NCBI GenBank assembly: GCA_034679345.1
Contig: JAXDAY010000009.1
Coordinates: 62,001-126,000 of the forward strand
Direction: 5' to 3'
Source of the DNA: JAXDAY01 sp034679345
Lineage (GTDB): Bacteria > Eisenbacteria > RBG-16-71-46 > CAIMUX01 > VGJL01
DNA length: 64,000 nucleotides
Both the position numbers and the translations under genes were made by a program. Below the pieces are notes generated by a model. That model worked only from the letters and a program-made list of their open reading frames with translations. It made no database searches and had not been told where the DNA came from. Shown here in pieces: positions 50,846 through 59,069 of this stretch. Each line of letters opens with the position of its first letter. The stretch's first letter is position 1.

Positions 50846-53146
50846 ATGCCGAGCCGCGCGCTGGCCATGCTCCTCTTCCTGCCCGCGCTTCTCGCGCGCC
50901 CGCTTCCTGCGCATGCGCAGGGCTTCATCCCGAATCGGGGGCAGCTCGAAGGGGAGGCGCTCTTCACCGCCGAGGCTGCCGGGATGGAGATCGAGCTTCT
51001 GCGAGACGGCCTGAGGCTGCGCCTTCACCCCGCGCGCGCTCGCACGGCCTCCCCGACGACCGCGCACACGATCCGGATGCGATTCGATCGCGCCGCTGCT
51101 CCGGCCGCGATCGAGGGCCGCGCGCCGCTCGAGACGCGCCGTCACTTCCTCCGCGGGGACGATCCGGCCCGCTGGATCCGCGCGGTTCCAGCATTCACCG
51201 AGGTCGTCTATCGCGAGCTCTACCCCGGCATCGACGCGGTCATCCGCCTCACGAGGGACGGCCTTCAGCTGACGGCCGATCGTGACGAGGGACCGATCGG
51301 AGCCGTCTTCACCTATGAAGGCGCCGATCGCATCTCTCGCGCGCCGGACGGCATCGTTCGCATCGAGACCTCCGCCGGAGATCTCATCCACGACATCCGA
51401 TCCGGTCGCATCGCGCGCGCCGAGGCCATCGATCCATCCGCCCCGCGCGACGATCCCTCCGCGCTTCGATGGAGCGGCTTCCTCGGCGGATCGCTCGTGG
51501 AGTACGGCTATGCCGTCGCCTCGCGCCCCTCAGGAGAGGTCCTCGTCGCGGGGACGGTCCAGTCGCCCGATTTCCCCGCGACGACCGGCGCCGCCTTCGA
51601 CACGCTGGCCGGATCCTGGGACGCCTTCGTCGCCGAGGTTGACGCCTCGGGCGAGACGCTGCTCTGGGCCACCTTCCTCGGCGGATCCGCGGTCGATCTC
51701 GTCCAGGCGATCGCTCTCGCCGCCGACGGCGACCTGCTCCTGACCGGGAAGACCGAATCCCATGACTTCCCGGCGACCGCGGGCGCATACGATGGCGACT
51801 ACGCCGGCGGCTCCGATGCCTTCGTCACGCGGCTCTCGTCCGACGGATCGAACGTCGTCTGGAGCAGCTTCCTGGGCGGGGAGGCGTACGAGATCGCCTT
51901 CGGCCTGCTCGATGATGGCGCGGCGGGCGTGATCGTCGGGGGATACACATCATCCCCCAGATACCCGACCACGCCCGGGGCGTTCGATGAGAGCCACAAT
52001 GGCGCCTTCGACTGCTTCGTCACGAAGCTCGACGCGGCCGGAGGCAGTCTCGTCTGGAGCACGTTGCTCGGCGGATGGAACGAGGACCGCATCTACGACA
52101 TCGCCCGCGGCTCCTCGGGAGAGATCCTCCTCACCGCCTGGACGCAGTCCTCGGACTTCCCCACGACGCCCGGCGCCTACGACCGCGCCTATGACGGCAA
52201 CGGAGACGGCTACATCGCCGCTCTCGCCTCCGATGGCCGCTCGCTTCTCTGGAGCACATTCCTCGGCGGAAGCCTCCTCGAGAGGATCTACGGCATCGCA
52301 GTCGACTCCGATGGCAGCCCAGTCGTCGCCGGATGGACCCACTCCTCGCTCTTCCCGACGACCCCCGGCGCGTTCGACACCACCTACAACGGCGCCGGCG
52401 ATGGATTCGTCGCGAAGCTCGACTCCACCGGCTCCGATCTCATCTGGGCGAGCTTTCTCGGCGGCGGGGACGAGGACAAGTGCCTCGACGTCGTCCTCGA
52501 TGCCGACGGAAACGCGATCCTCGTGGGCGCGACGGGCTCGGCCGATTTCCCGGCGACGCCGAACTCATTCGACTCCTCGTACAACGGCAACGGCGACGGT
52601 TTCGTCGCGATGCTCCACTCTCAAGGGACGGCGCTGATCAGCGGCGGATTCCTCGGGGGCGGGGGATGGGACACGGCGAACGCCCTCACCTCGTCCCCGG
52701 ATGCGCCCGCGATCGCGCTGACCGGCGATACCGAGTCCGCTGATTTCCCCGTCTCGCAGGACTCGTTCGACGAATCATGGAACGGCCAGATCGACGCGTT
52801 CGCGACCCGGATCATGGTTCCCGCCCCCTCCGACGTCCCGCAGAGCGACTCCATCGCCCGCCCGTTCGCTCCGATCCTCTCGATTGCGCCCAATCCCTTC
52901 TCGAGCACCGTCGTGATCTCCATGGACGCGACCGCCTCGAGTCTAGCCTCTCCGACGATTCACGACCTCGGGGGACGAACGGTGCGCGCGCTCTCCGAGA
53001 CGACCGCTCGATCGCGCGGGAGCGCGAGGCTCTTCACTTGGGACGGAACGGACGATCAGGGGAATCGACTCCCCTCGGGGATCTACTACGTGCGCTGGAT
53101 GGCGGCTGCGTCGACCTCCTCCCGCATGATCGCGCTCCTGCGGTAG
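50846..53146 (+). CDS. Secreted SBBP-repeat beta-propeller protein with C-terminal FlgD-like module
   Basis: This secreted protein has about 766 residues. A signal peptide is present (ALAMLLFLPALLARPLPAHA). An N-terminal domain of about 180 residues contains GFIPNRGQ and VVYRELYPGIDAVIR, typical of proteins that precede SBBP arrays. Seven tandem repeats of about 57 residues follow, each with a SFLGGS-type strand (WSGFLGGS, WATFLGGS, WSSFLGGE, WSTLLGG, WSTFLGGS, WASFLGGG, SGGFLGGG) and SxDFPATxGAFD, as in SBBP beta-propellers. The end has SIAPNPFSSTVVISM, LSETTARSRG and LPSGIYYVRWMA, a FlgD-like module for sorting. The ATG at 50846 is tentative (GGAG ten bases upstream). Likely a surface adhesion or display protein; its ligand is unknown. 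Confidence 0.88.
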   Translation: MPSRALAMLLFLPALLARPLPAHAQGFIPNRGQLEGEALFTAEAAGMEIELLRDGLRLRLHPARARTASPTTAHTIRMRFDRAAAPAAIEGRAPLETRRHFLRGDDPARWIRAVPAFTEVVYRELYPGIDAVIRLTRDGLQLTADRDEGPIGAVFTYEGADRISRAPDGIVRIETSAGDLIHDIRSGRIARAEAIDPSAPRDDPSALRWSGFLGGSLVEYGYAVASRPSGEVLVAGTVQSPDFPATTGAAFDTLAGSWDAFVAEVDASGETLLWATFLGGSAVDLVQAIALAADGDLLLTGKTESHDFPATAGAYDGDYAGGSDAFVTRLSSDGSNVVWSSFLGGEAYEIAFGLLDDGAAGVIVGGYTSSPRYPTTPGAFDESHNGAFDCFVTKLDAAGGSLVWSTLLGGWNEDRIYDIARGSSGEILLTAWTQSSDFPTTPGAYDRAYDGNGDGYIAALASDGRSLLWSTFLGGSLLERIYGIAVDSDGSPVVAGWTHSSLFPTTPGAFDTTYNGAGDGFVAKLDSTGSDLIWASFLGGGDEDKCLDVVLDADGNAILVGATGSADFPATPNSFDSSYNGNGDGFVAMLHSQGTALISGGFLGGGGWDTANALTSSPDAPAIALTGDTESADFPVSQDSFDESWNGQIDAFATRIMVPAPSDVPQSDSIARPFAPILSIAPNPFSSTVVISMDATASSLASPTIHDLGGRTVRALSETTARSRGSARLFTWDGTDDQGNRLPSGIYYVRWMAAASTSSRMIALLR

Positions 53147-53155
53147 TTTCAGATG

Positions 53156-53965
53156 TCAGGGGCGCTCTGATTCGATCTCTCGCAATCGTCCGAGCAAGCG
53201 GCTCCGCTCCGGATCCCTCTCGATCTGGGCGCGCAGCGTCTCGAGGTCGTAACGCTCAAGCTCCTCGGGCGTGATTCCCCGGGCAAGCGCTGCCTCTGCT
53301 TCCGCTCGGATCTCGGGCTCCTCTTCGATCGCCCCGGCGGCGGCGGAGAGCATGTTGTGGTAGTGGACCGCGGGATCCTCCCACGCGGCCACCGCCGCGC
53401 GAAACGCGTCCCGGGCCTCGGGCAGGTTTCCGAGCTGCGCGTGGCACTCTCCCAGGCGGGCGTGGATCAGATCCGGTCGAGCGCCCGCGGCGAGCGCCTC
53501 CTCGTAGACGGGGATCGCTTCGCGGGTTTCCCCTTTGCGCCTGTGGAGCTCCGCGATGTTGTACAAGACGATCCCCCGCTGCCTCGCCTCGCTCGAGAGG
53601 ACCTCGCGCAAGAGGCGGATCCCCTCGTCGTGTCTGCCCAGCTGGCCATCGGCGATCGCCGCGTTCACGCGGGTCGCCACCCGCGTCGGATCGGCCCGAA
53701 GCGCCCTCTCGTACCACGCGAGCGCGCCCCGGTAATCGCCCTCCCGCATCCGCTGGTCCCCGCGGTCGGCGAAGGAGATCGCCTCGGCGAGCGCGCCCGA
53801 CTCCGAGAGCTCGCGCAGCCATGGAGGATTCACGATCGAGACCAGGCCGAAGAGCATGAGGCAGCACCAGAGCCCCACGAGGACCCACGGGACGATCGAG
53901 GATCTGCGCGCGACCTCCCCCCCAGAAGGACGGTCAACAGGTGGTGTGGAGGATGAAGAGGACAT
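53156..53965 (-). CDS. Membrane-anchored TPR-repeat protein
   Basis: This 269-residue protein has one N-terminal membrane helix (IVPWVLVGLWCCLMLFGLVSIV, residues about 24-45) followed by TPR units: DRGDQRMREGDYRGALAWYERALRADP, NAAIADGQLGRHDEGIRLLREVLS, YNIAELHRRKGETREAIPVYEEAL and RLGECHAQLGNLPEARDAFRAAV. TPR proteins of this type mediate protein contacts, here on the outer face of the inner membrane if the N-terminus is cytoplasmic. Its start overlaps the end of the VanZ-Mth938 gene by 32 bp, so the two are probably co-expressed. The C-terminal 70 residues are charged and helical. A precise role is not visible. Confidence 0.82.
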   Translation of the reverse strand: MSSSSSTPPVDRPSGGEVARRSSIVPWVLVGLWCCLMLFGLVSIVNPPWLRELSESGALAEAISFADRGDQRMREGDYRGALAWYERALRADPTRVATRVNAAIADGQLGRHDEGIRLLREVLSSEARQRGIVLYNIAELHRRKGETREAIPVYEEALAAGARPDLIHARLGECHAQLGNLPEARDAFRAAVAAWEDPAVHYHNMLSAAAGAIEEEPEIRAEAEAALARGITPEELERYDLETLRAQIERDPERSRLLGRLREIESERP

Positions 53966-55196
53966 TCTTGCCCTGCCGTTTCAGCTCGTTGAACCGCTCG
54001 CAGGCATCCCGCGAGCCCATGATGATCACCTGGGTTCCGCGAGCGGTTGCGATATTGTAGACGAATCCGCTCCCGCGCTGGTGCGCGTAGCCGCGCCCGC
54101 CTTCGCCGTGATAGCCCGAACCGATCAAGATGATGTCGCTTTCGAATCGATTGAGGAAGTCTCGGTCCCTCTTGTTGAAGTAGTGCTTCTTGTCCACGAG
54201 CCTGAATCCCCCATCGGGGAAGACCATGAGATCGAAGTAGGGCAGGGGAATGCCCTTGTAGACGACGAGCCCGTAGCGGTGGGAGACGATCTGATCGCTC
54301 CGGTGACGAACGAGCTGGACTCCGATGTAGACGACGATGATCGCCGCCAAGAGCAGGAGCGCCCTCCCCCACAGCCGCCTCCGGCTCAGGTGCAGGACGA
54401 GCCAGAAGGCGAGGACGCTGGCCGCGGTCAGAAACGCGATCTGCCCCGCGTACCGCGACTCGGTGAGAAGCGAGCTGTATCCCAGGAAGAAGACGCCGAA
54501 GACGATCTCGAGGACCCATATGCTTGGCGGGTGGGAAAGGTAGCCCGCAAGACTCGCGTGACGGATCCTCTTCCATGCGCCCCGCGCGAGCTCCGGATGC
54601 TCCCCGCCGATCAGGATCATCGTGATCCCGGTCGTCACACCCCAGCAGTCCTTGGCGATGTCGCTCACATCGAAGATCCTGCTGCTCACGGCGAGCTGGA
54701 AGATCTCGTCGAAGGTCGAGTAGCCGATCGCAAGCGCGAAGGTCACGAGCAGGGTGCGCGCGAGCGAGACGCCGCGAGGCCTCAGGTCGCGATACGCCAT
54801 GAAGGCGAAGATCCCATAGGCGAAGTAGTGCCAGTTCACCTGGATCTCGTAGAACCGGTGGCCGAAGTAGTAATCGGTGATCTGCTGCGCGAAGACGATC
54901 ATCGCCACACCCGCGACCAGAGCCGCGAGCCTTCGCCTCGTGATGCGGGGACGGTAGATCGCGTAGACCGCCGCGAGGACGAGGGTCGCGGCGAGGGGAA
55001 CGAGCGGGATCTCGACGCCGCCGATCGGGATCTGCGAGAGCGAGAGCCGCGAGATCGCCTGCTGCATATAGGTGCGCAGCATGATGAACGGGGTGGCGAC
55101 GAGAAGAAGGCTGTAGAGGATCAGGTGCAGACTTGTGGAGTGGATCCCTCGACTTCGCGCGGCTCGGCTTCGATCCGACCGTTTTCTGCGACCCAT
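53934..55196 (-). CDS. VanZ-like membrane protein fused to an Mth938-like (DUF498) domain
   Basis: This protein has about 420 residues. The N-terminal two thirds contain some eight hydrophobic helices with the VanZ-like pattern NWHYFAYGIFAFMAYRDL, GYSTFDEIFQLAVSSRIFDVSDIAKDCWGVTTG, where an acidic residue, Gln and Asp mark the VanZ family. From about residue 320, a soluble domain begins: YFDLMVFPDGGFRLVDKKHYFNKRDRD, SDIILIGSGYHGEGG and QVIIMGSRDACERFNELKRQGKNVLFILHTTC. That is the Mth938/DUF498 fold, known from small free-standing proteins. The ATG at 55196 follows a G-rich site; upstream codons are less likely. I do not know of this fusion and cannot assign a function. Confidence 0.72.
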   Translation of the reverse strand: MGRRKRSDRSRAARSRGIHSTSLHLILYSLLLVATPFIMLRTYMQQAISRLSLSQIPIGGVEIPLVPLAATLVLAAVYAIYRPRITRRRLAALVAGVAMIVFAQQITDYYFGHRFYEIQVNWHYFAYGIFAFMAYRDLRPRGVSLARTLLVTFALAIGYSTFDEIFQLAVSSRIFDVSDIAKDCWGVTTGITMILIGGEHPELARGAWKRIRHASLAGYLSHPPSIWVLEIVFGVFFLGYSSLLTESRYAGQIAFLTAASVLAFWLVLHLSRRRLWGRALLLLAAIIVVYIGVQLVRHRSDQIVSHRYGLVVYKGIPLPYFDLMVFPDGGFRLVDKKHYFNKRDRDFLNRFESDIILIGSGYHGEGGRGYAHQRGSGFVYNIATARGTQVIIMGSRDACERFNELKRQGKNVLFILHTTC

Positions 55197-55298
55197 TGCC
55201 CCCCCCATCCCAGAGCGCACCGGCCCGATTCTACGGGCGCGGGACGCGGGGCTCAAGCCTTCGCTGCGCTTCCGGACGTCGCTTGCGCAGAGCCGCCT

Positions 55299-57566
55299 TC
55301 AGCGAAGCCAAACGAGGCGGCGCACGATTCGCTCCCTGCCCGCCTCGACGCGCGCGAAGTAGATCCCCGAGGGCACGGTGCGGCCCCGCTCGTCCCGCCC
55401 GTCCCAGACGATGGACCGGCCGGGCGCGGGGGCGTTCCAGACTTCGCGCACGCGCCTGCCCAGCAGATCGAGCACCGTCACGCGAAGTTCGATTCCAGTC
55501 GGGCCCTCAAGCGAGATGGAAACCCACGCCCGCGCCGGCACGGGTCCCACGTGAAGCGTAACTCCGGTGGTCGAGGGGATGAACGCGCTGTCGGCCGGCA
55601 GCGCGGCGTCGACGGCCAGGATCAACCGCTGCGTGTCCATGAGATCGGCGGCATCGCGGACCCGGACAAAGATCTCATAGAGACCGGAGTCGGGCGCGGT
55701 CCCATGAAGGCGTCCTGTGGCCGCCTCGAGGGCCATCGTGAAGGGAAGCGACTCCAGCGCGCTCCACTCGTGGGGTGATTCCCCTCCCCGCGCGACCAGG
55801 AACGTCTCGTATGCGCTGTCCGCTTTTGCGGGGGCGATCCGCGTCGTCGTGATGTTCAAGCCATACGACTCGTGCTTGACGAACTTGAGAATCCACTCGT
55901 CGGGATCGAGACGCACGCCGATGGGAGCCGCGGGAAGGTCGATCTCGAAATCCTGCCGGTCGGGATCGTTGAAGACGCGCCGCCGGATCGCGCCGCCGCC
56001 TTCGGTCTGGATCTCGAGGTCGACCGGCATGGGGAACGGAACGCCGTCTCCTCCCTGGTCGACGTGGATGGCTACACCCGGCGTCGTCTCATTCCCGATC
56101 GGCAGGAACGAGACGGCGTAGGTCGGCCGCCCTCCTCCATAGACCCACGGGACGAACAAGAAATCGAGATCGCGTCCGCAGACCTCCTGGGCGATCGCCC
56201 GGAACTCCACGGTCGTGGTCGAACGATAGGCGGTTCTCGCCCGGTACTCCTCCAGGACGGCGAAGAAGAGCGAATCCCCGACGGCTCCCCGAAGCATATG
56301 GAGGACCCACGCCCCCTTGTTGTAGACATCCGACGGATCGAAGAGATTGACGGGATCGTAGACCGTCCCGCTGGGCTCCAGGACTCCCTGGACCTCGCGC
56401 ATGTAGCGGCGCAGCATCTCGGGGCCTCCCAGGTGCTCCGCCCAGAGCGCCTCGGCGTAGGAGGCGAATCCCTCATTCAGCCAGATGTCGCGCCAGTCGG
56501 CGGGACTGATCATGTCTCCCCACCATTGGTGCGCGAGCTCGTGCGCGAGGATCCAGTCGTAGGCATGGTCGCCGCGAATCAGGCCCGCTCCGTAGCTCGT
56601 GTTGGTCTGATGCTCCATCGCTCCGCCCCAGGGGAAGATCGTATGGCCATACTTCTCGCGGTCGAAGGGATAGGGGCCGAACAGACCCTCGAAAGCCCGG
56701 ATCGCGGCCGGCGTGATCGAAAAGTCCTCCCGCGCCTCCTCGCGGTGCTCCGGGTAGACATAGTGCTCGATCCGCAGGGTGTCGCCGTCGGGCCGCACGT
56801 ACCGATCCGTGAGGCGCTCGTAGGTCCCCGCGCAGAGGGAGACGAGGTAGGTCGCGATCGGGTAGTCATGCCGCCAGGCGAACCGACGAAAACCTGGCCC
56901 GGGAATCGTCTCCTCGACGAGCAGCCCGTTCGAGATCGCCGTCATCCAATCGGGCGTGTGGATCACGACCGAGACGCGCTCGGCCTTGTCATCGGGCCGA
57001 TCCTTGCACGGCCACCACTCCCGCGCGCCGTTCGGCTCGGAGAGGGTCCAGATGAGCGGAGCGCCCTGATGCAAGCTCCAGACGAACGCGGCGAATCCAG
57101 TCTGCACGGGATGCCCCTGGTAATGGACCCGGACGCGCGTCGTATCGCCGTCCGCGAGCGAAGGCGTCCCGATCCGCAAGTCGTAGACTTCCTGGACGAA
57201 CGGCGCCGTGCGACCGTCGACGAAGACCGAATCGACGGCCATGGTCTCTCGAAGATCCAGCAGGAGCGTGTCCAGCGGACCTTCGGTCACGAGGAGTTCC
57301 GAGGTCATCGCTCCCAGGAGCCACTGGACGTCGGGCTGGCGCAGATCCAGCTCGAGGGAATAGGAGAGGACATCGTAGCGATTCTGCTGTGCGGCGCGGG
57401 CGCCCTCCATCGGCTTGCGGACGCCCCCCGCGCGGATCCGCCGGGCGAGCTCGACTCGCTGGAAGGCCGCGCGTTCCGCGGGATCCGGGAGCGCCGGGCC
57501 TCCGGCGTTGACGTCGATGCTCGAGCAGAGGATCCAGGCCGTCAGAATGATCGGCGAACGGAGCAT
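55299..57566 (-). CDS. Secreted M1-family metallopeptidase with FlgD-like C-terminal module
   Basis: This 755-residue exported zinc aminopeptidase-like protein starts at the ATG 57566 (GGGAGG five bases upstream) with a signal peptide. The zinc site is complete: HELAH at residues 342-346 and Glu365 in WLNEGF, the M1 spacing of HExxH-x18-E. The exopeptidase motif reads GGAMEHQT (residues 314-321) rather than GAMEN, as in many secreted bacterial M1 enzymes. The catalytic domain ends near 480 and is followed by a beta-sandwich and a C-terminal module with VPARAWVSISL, DLLGRRVREVWNAP and VPSGIYFARVEAG, the FlgD-like sorting type. It is divergent from the phosphatase-like gene. It probably trims peptides at the cell surface. 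Confidence 0.92.
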   Translation of the reverse strand: MLRSPIILTAWILCSSIDVNAGGPALPDPAERAAFQRVELARRIRAGGVRKPMEGARAAQQNRYDVLSYSLELDLRQPDVQWLLGAMTSELLVTEGPLDTLLLDLRETMAVDSVFVDGRTAPFVQEVYDLRIGTPSLADGDTTRVRVHYQGHPVQTGFAAFVWSLHQGAPLIWTLSEPNGAREWWPCKDRPDDKAERVSVVIHTPDWMTAISNGLLVEETIPGPGFRRFAWRHDYPIATYLVSLCAGTYERLTDRYVRPDGDTLRIEHYVYPEHREEAREDFSITPAAIRAFEGLFGPYPFDREKYGHTIFPWGGAMEHQTNTSYGAGLIRGDHAYDWILAHELAHQWWGDMISPADWRDIWLNEGFASYAEALWAEHLGGPEMLRRYMREVQGVLEPSGTVYDPVNLFDPSDVYNKGAWVLHMLRGAVGDSLFFAVLEEYRARTAYRSTTTVEFRAIAQEVCGRDLDFLFVPWVYGGGRPTYAVSFLPIGNETTPGVAIHVDQGGDGVPFPMPVDLEIQTEGGGAIRRRVFNDPDRQDFEIDLPAAPIGVRLDPDEWILKFVKHESYGLNITTTRIAPAKADSAYETFLVARGGESPHEWSALESLPFTMALEAATGRLHGTAPDSGLYEIFVRVRDAADLMDTQRLILAVDAALPADSAFIPSTTGVTLHVGPVPARAWVSISLEGPTGIELRVTVLDLLGRRVREVWNAPAPGRSIVWDGRDERGRTVPSGIYFARVEAGRERIVRRLVWLR

Positions 57567-57709
57567 CGAGGCCTCCCTGCGTCTGCGGGTCGAACGCTCC
57601 CAGTCTACGCCCTTCTCAGGGGGCCATCGAGTTGGTAGCATCCCACCGTTCGCGATACGCGCGAATGGAAGATCCTCGACCGAAGATGCCGCCACCTAAG
57701 GACACGACG

Positions 57710-59041
57710 ATGGACTCATTGAACCCGAAACTGAGCCGGGCGCTTCCCCTGGCGGGCCTCTTCGCGCTCTGCGCCGCCATCTCGACCCCCGTGCCCGGGA
57801 ATGCCGCGACCGCTTCGGAGGCCGAGCTTGGCAGCGTCATCTTCATCCATCCCGACGGGACCAGCACCGCCCACTGGACCGCCTGCCGGATGCTCTACGC
57901 CGGGCCCGATGGCGACTTGAGCTGGGATCGGTTGCCCCAGGCGGCTCTCTACCGCGGTCACGTGAAGGACTGCCTCACTCCCACGTCCAACGCCGGCGCC
58001 ACGGTCCACGCTTACGGCGTGAAGGTGGCCGCCTCCTCCTACGGACTCGACGGCGGCGAGCCGATCCTCGACGGGGACATCCCCCGCAAGAGCCTGCTGC
58101 GCGAGGTCCTCGACGCGGGGCTCTCCGCGGGCATCGTCAACTCCGGTACGATCACCGAACCCGGCACAGGCGTCTTCGCGGCCTCGTCGCAGAGTCGGGG
58201 AGACAACGAAGGGATCGCCGCGGGAATCATGGAGACTGCGCCCCACGTGATCCTGGGCGGCGGCGAGCAGTGGTTCCTTCCCGAGGGCGCGCGGGGCCGG
58301 CATGGACCCGGCCGGCGAACGGACGGCCGCGACCTGATCGCGGAGGCGCGATCGAAGGGCTACCATGTCGCTTTCTCGCGCGAGGAGCTCGCGTCGACTC
58401 CACCGGACGCGCGCCGCCTGCTCGGGCTCTTCGCCGCAGGCGACACCTACGACAGCTTGAGCGAGGAGGAGCTTCGAGCCCAGGGCCTGCCGGCCTACGC
58501 GCCGGATGCCCCCACGGTGGCGGAGATGGCGGAGGCAGCCATCCGAGTGCTCTCCCATGACGGCGGGCGATTCCTTCTCGTGATCGAGGAGGAGGGGACG
58601 GACAACTTCGGAAACGCCAACAACGCCCGCGATTGCCTCCTTGCGTTGAAGCGGGCGGACGATGCGATCGCGGTCGCGCGCCGTCACCTCGAGCGCAATC
58701 CGCGGACCTTGATCGTCACGGCCGCGGACAGCGACGCCGGGGGGCTCGGCGTGGTCGGGCTCTCCGCCGATCGCGACATCGAGAAGCCGGTCGCCCCGCG
58801 GGACCGAAACGGCGCGCCGTGGGACGGACGCGATGGAACGGAGACGCCCCCGTTTCTCGCAATGCCCGACGCGAGAGGCCTCCGCCTTCCGTTCCTGATC
58901 GCCTGGGCCGGGTCGGGGGATCTCTCCGGAGGCGTGCTCGCGCGGGCCGAGGGCCTGAATGCCGACCTCCCCGCGGGAATCGACAACACCGGGATCCAGC
59001 AGCTCATGCGCCGGACGATCCTCGGAAGCGCCCGGCCATGA
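57710..59041 (+). CDS. Secreted alkaline-phosphatase-like protein with altered metal site
   Basis: This exported protein of 443 residues belongs to the alkaline phosphatase superfamily. The ATG at 57710 has AAGGA seven bases upstream and starts a signal peptide (LAGLFALCAAISTPVPGNA). The fold landmarks are FIHPDGTSTAH (Asp49), the nucleophile region TSNAGATVHAYGVK (Ser93), LVIEEEGTDNFGNANNARD and TLIVTAADSDAGG. Compared with E. coli PhoA, Asp49, Ser93, Glu293, Asp298 and Asp340 are present, but the zinc ligands His331 and His370 are replaced by Asn302 and Ser341, and no HTG motif for His412 is visible. The enzyme may have lost one zinc, bind other metals or be inactive. No Pho-box-like repeat was found in the divergent 143-bp gap upstream. 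Confidence 0.8.
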   Translation: MDSLNPKLSRALPLAGLFALCAAISTPVPGNAATASEAELGSVIFIHPDGTSTAHWTACRMLYAGPDGDLSWDRLPQAALYRGHVKDCLTPTSNAGATVHAYGVKVAASSYGLDGGEPILDGDIPRKSLLREVLDAGLSAGIVNSGTITEPGTGVFAASSQSRGDNEGIAAGIMETAPHVILGGGEQWFLPEGARGRHGPGRRTDGRDLIAEARSKGYHVAFSREELASTPPDARRLLGLFAAGDTYDSLSEEELRAQGLPAYAPDAPTVAEMAEAAIRVLSHDGGRFLLVIEEEGTDNFGNANNARDCLLALKRADDAIAVARRHLERNPRTLIVTAADSDAGGLGVVGLSADRDIEKPVAPRDRNGAPWDGRDGTETPPFLAMPDARGLRLPFLIAWAGSGDLSGGVLARAEGLNADLPAGIDNTGIQQLMRRTILGSARP

Positions 59042-59069
59042 GATCCACACCCGTCCGCGCTTCGACCGA

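Noticed and set aside
56618..56645. GAMEH instead of GAMEN in the M1 peptidase as a sign of lost activity
   Set aside because: GGMEHQT-type motifs are common in secreted bacterial M1 enzymes, and the HExxH-x18-E zinc site is intact.
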